Positions 60,817-64,000 of a stretch of DNA of 64,000 nucleotides are shown here, in pieces; the first letter of the stretch is position 1; each line of letters begins with the position of its first letter. The notes beneath the pieces were generated by a model. It did not search any database, was not told the origin of the DNA, and worked only from the letters and a program-made list of their open reading frames with translations. The DNA comes from ZC4RG29 sp035304385. GTDB taxonomy: Bacteria; Bacteroidota; Bacteroidia; Cytophagales; Cyclobacteriaceae. Made by a program: the position numbers and the translations under genes. The stretch is from NCBI GenBank assembly GCA_035304385.1, contig DATGQD010000044.1, forward strand, positions 1 through 64,000, read 5' to 3'.

Positions 60817-61500
60817 TTATTCTACATGTACCCACAGCCCTTGTGCGGGTAGCGGGGCAGTGAATGACATCGGCGCTTTGCGTACGGGGTGCGTGAAGCT
60901 CAGCTTCCAGGCGTGAAGATAGATGCCCCGGTAGTCGGCCGCCGATGGTCCTCCATATTTTACATCGCCGATTATGGGCGCACCAACCGTAGAGAGCTGC
61001 GCGCGGATTTGGTGTGGCCTGCCCGTAACGGGAGTCACCTGAATAAGCCATCCGTGAGCCACCGGGCGTAACACGCGGTACGTGAGGTCGGCTTCCAATG
61101 CACCTGCTACAGCGCCGGTGTGAACGGAAACTTTGTTGCGCACTTCGTCTTTCTTTAGCCAGTGCACCAGCCGCGCTTCGTCGGCATCAGGGCGTTGTGC
61201 TGTAAGGGCCAGGTACGTCTTTACGGTCTCACGCTGTCCAAACAGGCGGTTCATCCGCGATAATGCCTTCGACGTGCGAGCCAGTACGACAACACCGCTG
61301 ACCGGTCGGTCGAGACGATGCACGACGCCGACGAAAGCCGCGCCCGGTTTATTGTATTTCTCTTTGAGGTAGCGGGCGGCGACGTCGGCCAAAGGTGGAT
61401 CGCCAGTGTGATCACCTTGCGCCAGCAGACCCGCCGGTTTGTTGACAACGAGCAGGTGGTTGTCTTCGTATAGCACCTCTATTGTTGCGGGATCTTGCAT
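60817..61500 (-). CDS. RluA-family RNA pseudouridine synthase
   Basis: This 227 aa enzyme isomerises uridine in rRNA or tRNA. The catalytic aspartate lies in GVVHRLDRPVSGVVVLARTS. The family features VLYEDNHLLVVNKPAGLLAQ at the start and PVTGRPHQIRAQLSTVGAPI later are intact. The ATG at 61500 gives the normal short form without an S4 domain; an upstream start at 61566 adds unrelated residues. The target nucleotide cannot be deduced. First of three closely spaced minus-strand genes, 66 nt after prfC. Confidence 0.93.
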   Translation of the reverse strand: MQDPATIEVLYEDNHLLVVNKPAGLLAQGDHTGDPPLADVAARYLKEKYNKPGAAFVGVVHRLDRPVSGVVVLARTSKALSRMNRLFGQRETVKTYLALTAQRPDADEARLVHWLKKDEVRNKVSVHTGAVAGALEADLTYRVLRPVAHGWLIQVTPVTGRPHQIRAQLSTVGAPIIGDVKYGGPSAADYRGIYLHAWKLSFTHPVRKAPMSFTAPLPAQGLWVHVE

Positions 61501-61566
61501 GCAACCTTTCTTTAAGATGCAGATGCAGTGTCCTGTCCAAGTACCAGGCTGCGTCTGCCGCTGCAA

Positions 61567-63144
61567 CTAATACTCTGATGTAAAATGAAACTGGATGTCC
61601 GGAAAATTCTCCTGTACCATCTGCAACCACGCTCGCGACTCGGCCATAAACACAAGCTTGTCTTCCTTGTCGCGCGCGATGTGTCGTTGTTTGCTCTCGA
61701 TAAATTCGTCCAGCTTCTTCGGATCGTCGCTGCTGATCCAGCAGGCCTTATAGATATTCTGCGACGCAAACTGGACGGTTGCACCATATTCATTCTTGAG
61801 GCGAAACTGGATGACTTCGAACTGAAGGGCGCCTACCGTACCGATGACCTTTCGGTTTCCCAGCACATAGGTAAAGAGTTGCGCCACGCCTTCTTCCATG
61901 AGCTGCTGCAAGCCCTTTTCGAGCTGTTTGGTCTTCATCGCATCCAGGTTGAGTACCTCCTTAAATATTTCGGGCGAAAAGCTGGGTATGCCCGTGTAGG
62001 TCAGTCGCTCCCCCTGTGTCAGCGTATCGCCGATTTTCAGATTTCCCGTGTCGTAAATACCCACTATATCACCCGGCCAGGCCACGTCGACCGTCTCGCG
62101 GTCTTGTGCCATGAAGGCAGTCGCGTTGGAAAATCGCAAGCTGCGGTCCAGCCGCACGTGGAAGTAGTTGCTGCCCCGCTCGAATTTTCCGGAGCATATG
62201 CGAACGAACGCGATGCGATTCCGGTGTTTCGGGTCCATGTTGGCGTGTATCTTAAAGACAAAGCCGGTGAACCGTTCCTCGTCAGGGGCAACCACCCGGA
62301 CCGTTGTCGCACGCGGCTGTGGTGTCGGCGCGATGCGGATGAAGGTATCCAGCAGTTCCTTCACGCCGAAGTTATTCACGGCGCTTCCGAAGAACACCGG
62401 GGCCACCTGGCCTGCCCGATAATCGTCGACAGAAAACTCAGGATATACCGCTTCGATCAGTTCCACGTCCGTCCGCAATTGGGCGGCGTGGTTTTCACCG
62501 ACGTGCGAGTCGAGCTGTGTATCGTTAATATCCTCGACGTCGATGCCCTCTTGAATGGTTTGTTTGCTGGGTGTAAAAAGATGGAGGCTTTTTTCGTACA
62601 GGCTATACACGCCCTTGAACGTTTTTCCCATACTGATGGGCCAGCTCAGGGGGCGCACCTTAATATGGAGTTTCTCTTCGATTTCATCGAGCAGCTCGAA
62701 TGGGTCGCGTCCCTCGCGATCGAGTTTGTTGATGAAGCAGATCACCGGTGTGTTCCGCATCCGGCACACCTCCATTAGCTTCTCGGTCTGGATCTCGACG
62801 CCCTTGACGCAGTCGATAACCATGATCACACTGTCGACGGCGGTCAGGGTGCGGTAGGTGTCTTCCGCGAAGTCCTGGTGGCCAGGTGTATCGAGCAAGT
62901 TGATCTTGATGTCGTTATAGTTAAATCCCATTACCGATGTGGCAACGGAGATACCGCGTTGTTTTTCGATTTCCATCCAGTCGGACCGTGCGTGGTCGCG
63001 GATTTTGCTCGACTTGACCGCGCCGGCCTTCTGTATCGCGCCGCCGAACAGCAACAATTTCTCCGTGAGGGTCGTCTTGCCGGCGTCCGGGTGGCTGATA
63101 ATGCCAAATGTTCTGCGTTTCGCTATTTCGTGCTCCAGTCCCAT
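61567..63144 (-). CDS. prfC: Peptide chain release factor 3
   Basis: This 525 aa translational GTPase removes RF1/RF2 from the ribosome after termination. The ATG at 63144 gives MGLEHEIAKRRTFGIISHPD, the typical RF3 start. Upstream starts would run through the promoter box. GTPase motifs: G1 SHPDAGKTTLTEKL, G3 DTPGHQDFAED, G4 INKLDREGRDP. The C-terminal domain reads through PTVGALQFEVIQFRLKNEYG-like sequence (here GTVGALQFEVIQFRL). Full length. Confidence 0.96.
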   Translation of the reverse strand: MGLEHEIAKRRTFGIISHPDAGKTTLTEKLLLFGGAIQKAGAVKSSKIRDHARSDWMEIEKQRGISVATSVMGFNYNDIKINLLDTPGHQDFAEDTYRTLTAVDSVIMVIDCVKGVEIQTEKLMEVCRMRNTPVICFINKLDREGRDPFELLDEIEEKLHIKVRPLSWPISMGKTFKGVYSLYEKSLHLFTPSKQTIQEGIDVEDINDTQLDSHVGENHAAQLRTDVELIEAVYPEFSVDDYRAGQVAPVFFGSAVNNFGVKELLDTFIRIAPTPQPRATTVRVVAPDEERFTGFVFKIHANMDPKHRNRIAFVRICSGKFERGSNYFHVRLDRSLRFSNATAFMAQDRETVDVAWPGDIVGIYDTGNLKIGDTLTQGERLTYTGIPSFSPEIFKEVLNLDAMKTKQLEKGLQQLMEEGVAQLFTYVLGNRKVIGTVGALQFEVIQFRLKNEYGATVQFASQNIYKACWISSDDPKKLDEFIESKQRHIARDKEDKLVFMAESRAWLQMVQENFPDIQFHFTSEY

Positions 63145-63164
63145 GCGTCTGAAATTCGTGGCCG

Positions 63165-63172
63165 CAAAGGTA
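63165..63172 (-). promoter_or_regulatory. -7 element for prfC
   Basis: The minus strand reads TACCTTTG, 20 nt upstream of the prfC ATG, a full TAnnTTTG match. Confidence 0.65.
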
Positions 63173-63312
63173 CAAAAATGGTGGCGACCCGCGTGCCCCC
63201 GGGCTATGCACGCCCCGGAGATCCGAAATTTTGGAGTCCCGGATTTTGATATCCCCAAAAACAACAGGTAATTGTGACGCGCTAACCAAAATCAGCTTAT
63301 CCTAAAACATAA

Positions 63313-64000
63313 TGCAATACAGAAGATTCGGCAGAACCAACTGGAACGTAAGCGAAATCGGGTATGGCATGTGGGGTATGGCGGGATGGACGGGATCCGA
63401 TCTGAATGAAGTAAGGAAGGCACTCGACCGCTCGGTGGAGCTGGGCTGCAACTTCTTCGATACGGCCTGGGCCTATGCTGCAGGAAAGAGCGAGCAGCTG
63501 CTGGGTGAATTGGTAAAGCGTCATCCCGGCACGAAACTTTACTGCGCATCAAAAATCCCCGCCAAAAACTTCAAATGGCCCGCCAAGCCGGAATACAAAC
63601 TGGAAGACTGCTATCCGGCAGATCACATTGTCGAATACACGGAGAAAAGTTTGAAGAACCTCGGCGTCGACTGCCTGGACCTGCAACAATTTCACGTGTG
63701 GGATGACAGCTGGACGGACCACGACGCGTGGAAGGAAGGCGTTGAGAAGCTCCGGCGTGAAGGCAAGATCCGGGCGTTTGGCATCAGCATCAACCGCTGG
63801 GAGCCGGATAACGCGCTGCGTGCGCTCAGAACCGGACTCGTCGATACCGTTCAGGTTATCTATAATATATTCGACCAGGCGCCGGAAGACAATCTCTTTC
63901 CCCTTTGCCGCGAACTCGACATCGGCGTTATCGCGCGCGTACCCTTCGACGAGGGAACGCTCACCGGAACGCTCACCCGCGACACGGTCTTTCCGAAAGA
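63313..64000 (+). CDS. Aldo/keto reductase, cut by window edge
   Basis: An ATG at 63313 opens a frame that runs without a stop to the end of the window (229 codons seen). It begins MQYRRFGRTNWNVSEIGYGM, the usual aldo/keto reductase opening. The catalytic tetrad can be followed: Asp50 and Tyr55 in FFDTAWAYAAGKSE, a Lys in YCASKIPAK and a His in LQQFHVWDD. The later IRAFGISINRWEPDNALRA and NIFDQAPED segments fit the NADPH-binding part of the barrel. The C-terminal about 100 residues are missing because the window ends. It is divergent from prfC. Substrate unknown. Confidence 0.92.

Noticed and set aside
61585..62778. 397-codon plus-strand open frame opposite prfC
   Set aside because: It lies entirely within the conserved prfC gene on the other strand, with no recognisable domain and no promoter box.
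63145..63264. N-terminal extension of prfC
   Set aside because: It passes through the promoter box at 63165-63172 and adds residues that RF3 proteins lack.
1..64000. Search for phage, IS, integrase, toxin-antitoxin, restriction, CRISPR and secondary-metabolite genes
   Set aside because: Nothing of this kind was recognised. All sizeable frames belong to housekeeping, envelope or regulatory families, and composition looks even.

Overview
The window looks like a chromosomal stretch of a free-living member of the Bacteroidota, most likely of the Cytophagales. Supporting signs are a complete gene for SprA (the giant outer-membrane channel of the type IX secretion system), several envelope families typical of the phylum (DUF4292, DUF4837, OMPP1-type porin, BT_3928-type DoxX protein), a short-form ATP synthase epsilon subunit, a GalE-like threonine dehydrogenase, and many -7 promoter elements of the form TAnnTTTG. 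Base composition by eye is a little above half G+C, with no obvious change along the window. I see no rRNA, tRNA, CRISPR array, prophage, insertion sequence or integrase. The family and genus are inference.

Layout. 1-3.5 kb: a B12-riboswitch-controlled TonB receptor, divergent from a BtuF-like binding lipoprotein. 3.6-8.7 kb: a WG-repeat protein, an NfeD-flotillin pair and prolyl-tRNA synthetase. 8.9-18.6 kb: two secreted or outer-membrane proteins, an operon of DUF1599 protein, DoxX-like protein and shikimate kinase, then folP, cdaA (c-di-AMP synthesis), and divergent kbl and tdh (threonine to glycine). 18.6-29.1 kb: enoyl-CoA hydratase, a flippase, then an envelope block (TPR protein, DUF4292 lipoprotein, EnvC-like protein, TatA, GatA, MltD-like LysM transglycosylase, DUF4837 lipoprotein). 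29.3-39.5 kb: maeB, ruvA, sprA. 39.6-45.6 kb: gcvH, lipA, an M28 peptidase and gcvP. 45.6-57.9 kb: a MASE1 histidine kinase, nucleotide salvage genes (upp, hpt, adk), obgE, grpE-dnaJ, then a toast-rack-like secreted protein, an ABC exporter and a second orphan histidine kinase. 58.0-64.0 kb: atpD-atpC, a bidirectional terminator, a minus-strand group (prfC, a pseudouridine synthase, two small membrane proteins) and a truncated aldo/keto reductase gene.

Two functional themes recur. One is threonine, glycine and one-carbon metabolism (tdh, kbl, gcvH, gcvP, lipA, folP). The other is building and remodelling the envelope, including peptidoglycan hydrolysis and its control, lipoproteins, TatA and SprA. 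Most of the window is ordinary, conserved gene content. The observations I find most worth checking are an EnvC-type protein that has lost all zinc ligands of its LytM domain, the toast-rack/ABC exporter/orphan kinase group at 53.5-57.9 kb, an internally duplicated DUF1599 protein, promoter boxes so close to start codons that the mRNAs should be nearly leaderless, a sprA promoter box abutting the ruvA stop codon, and G-free 8-bp-period repeats in three intergenic places. I did not find a clearly undescribed system.
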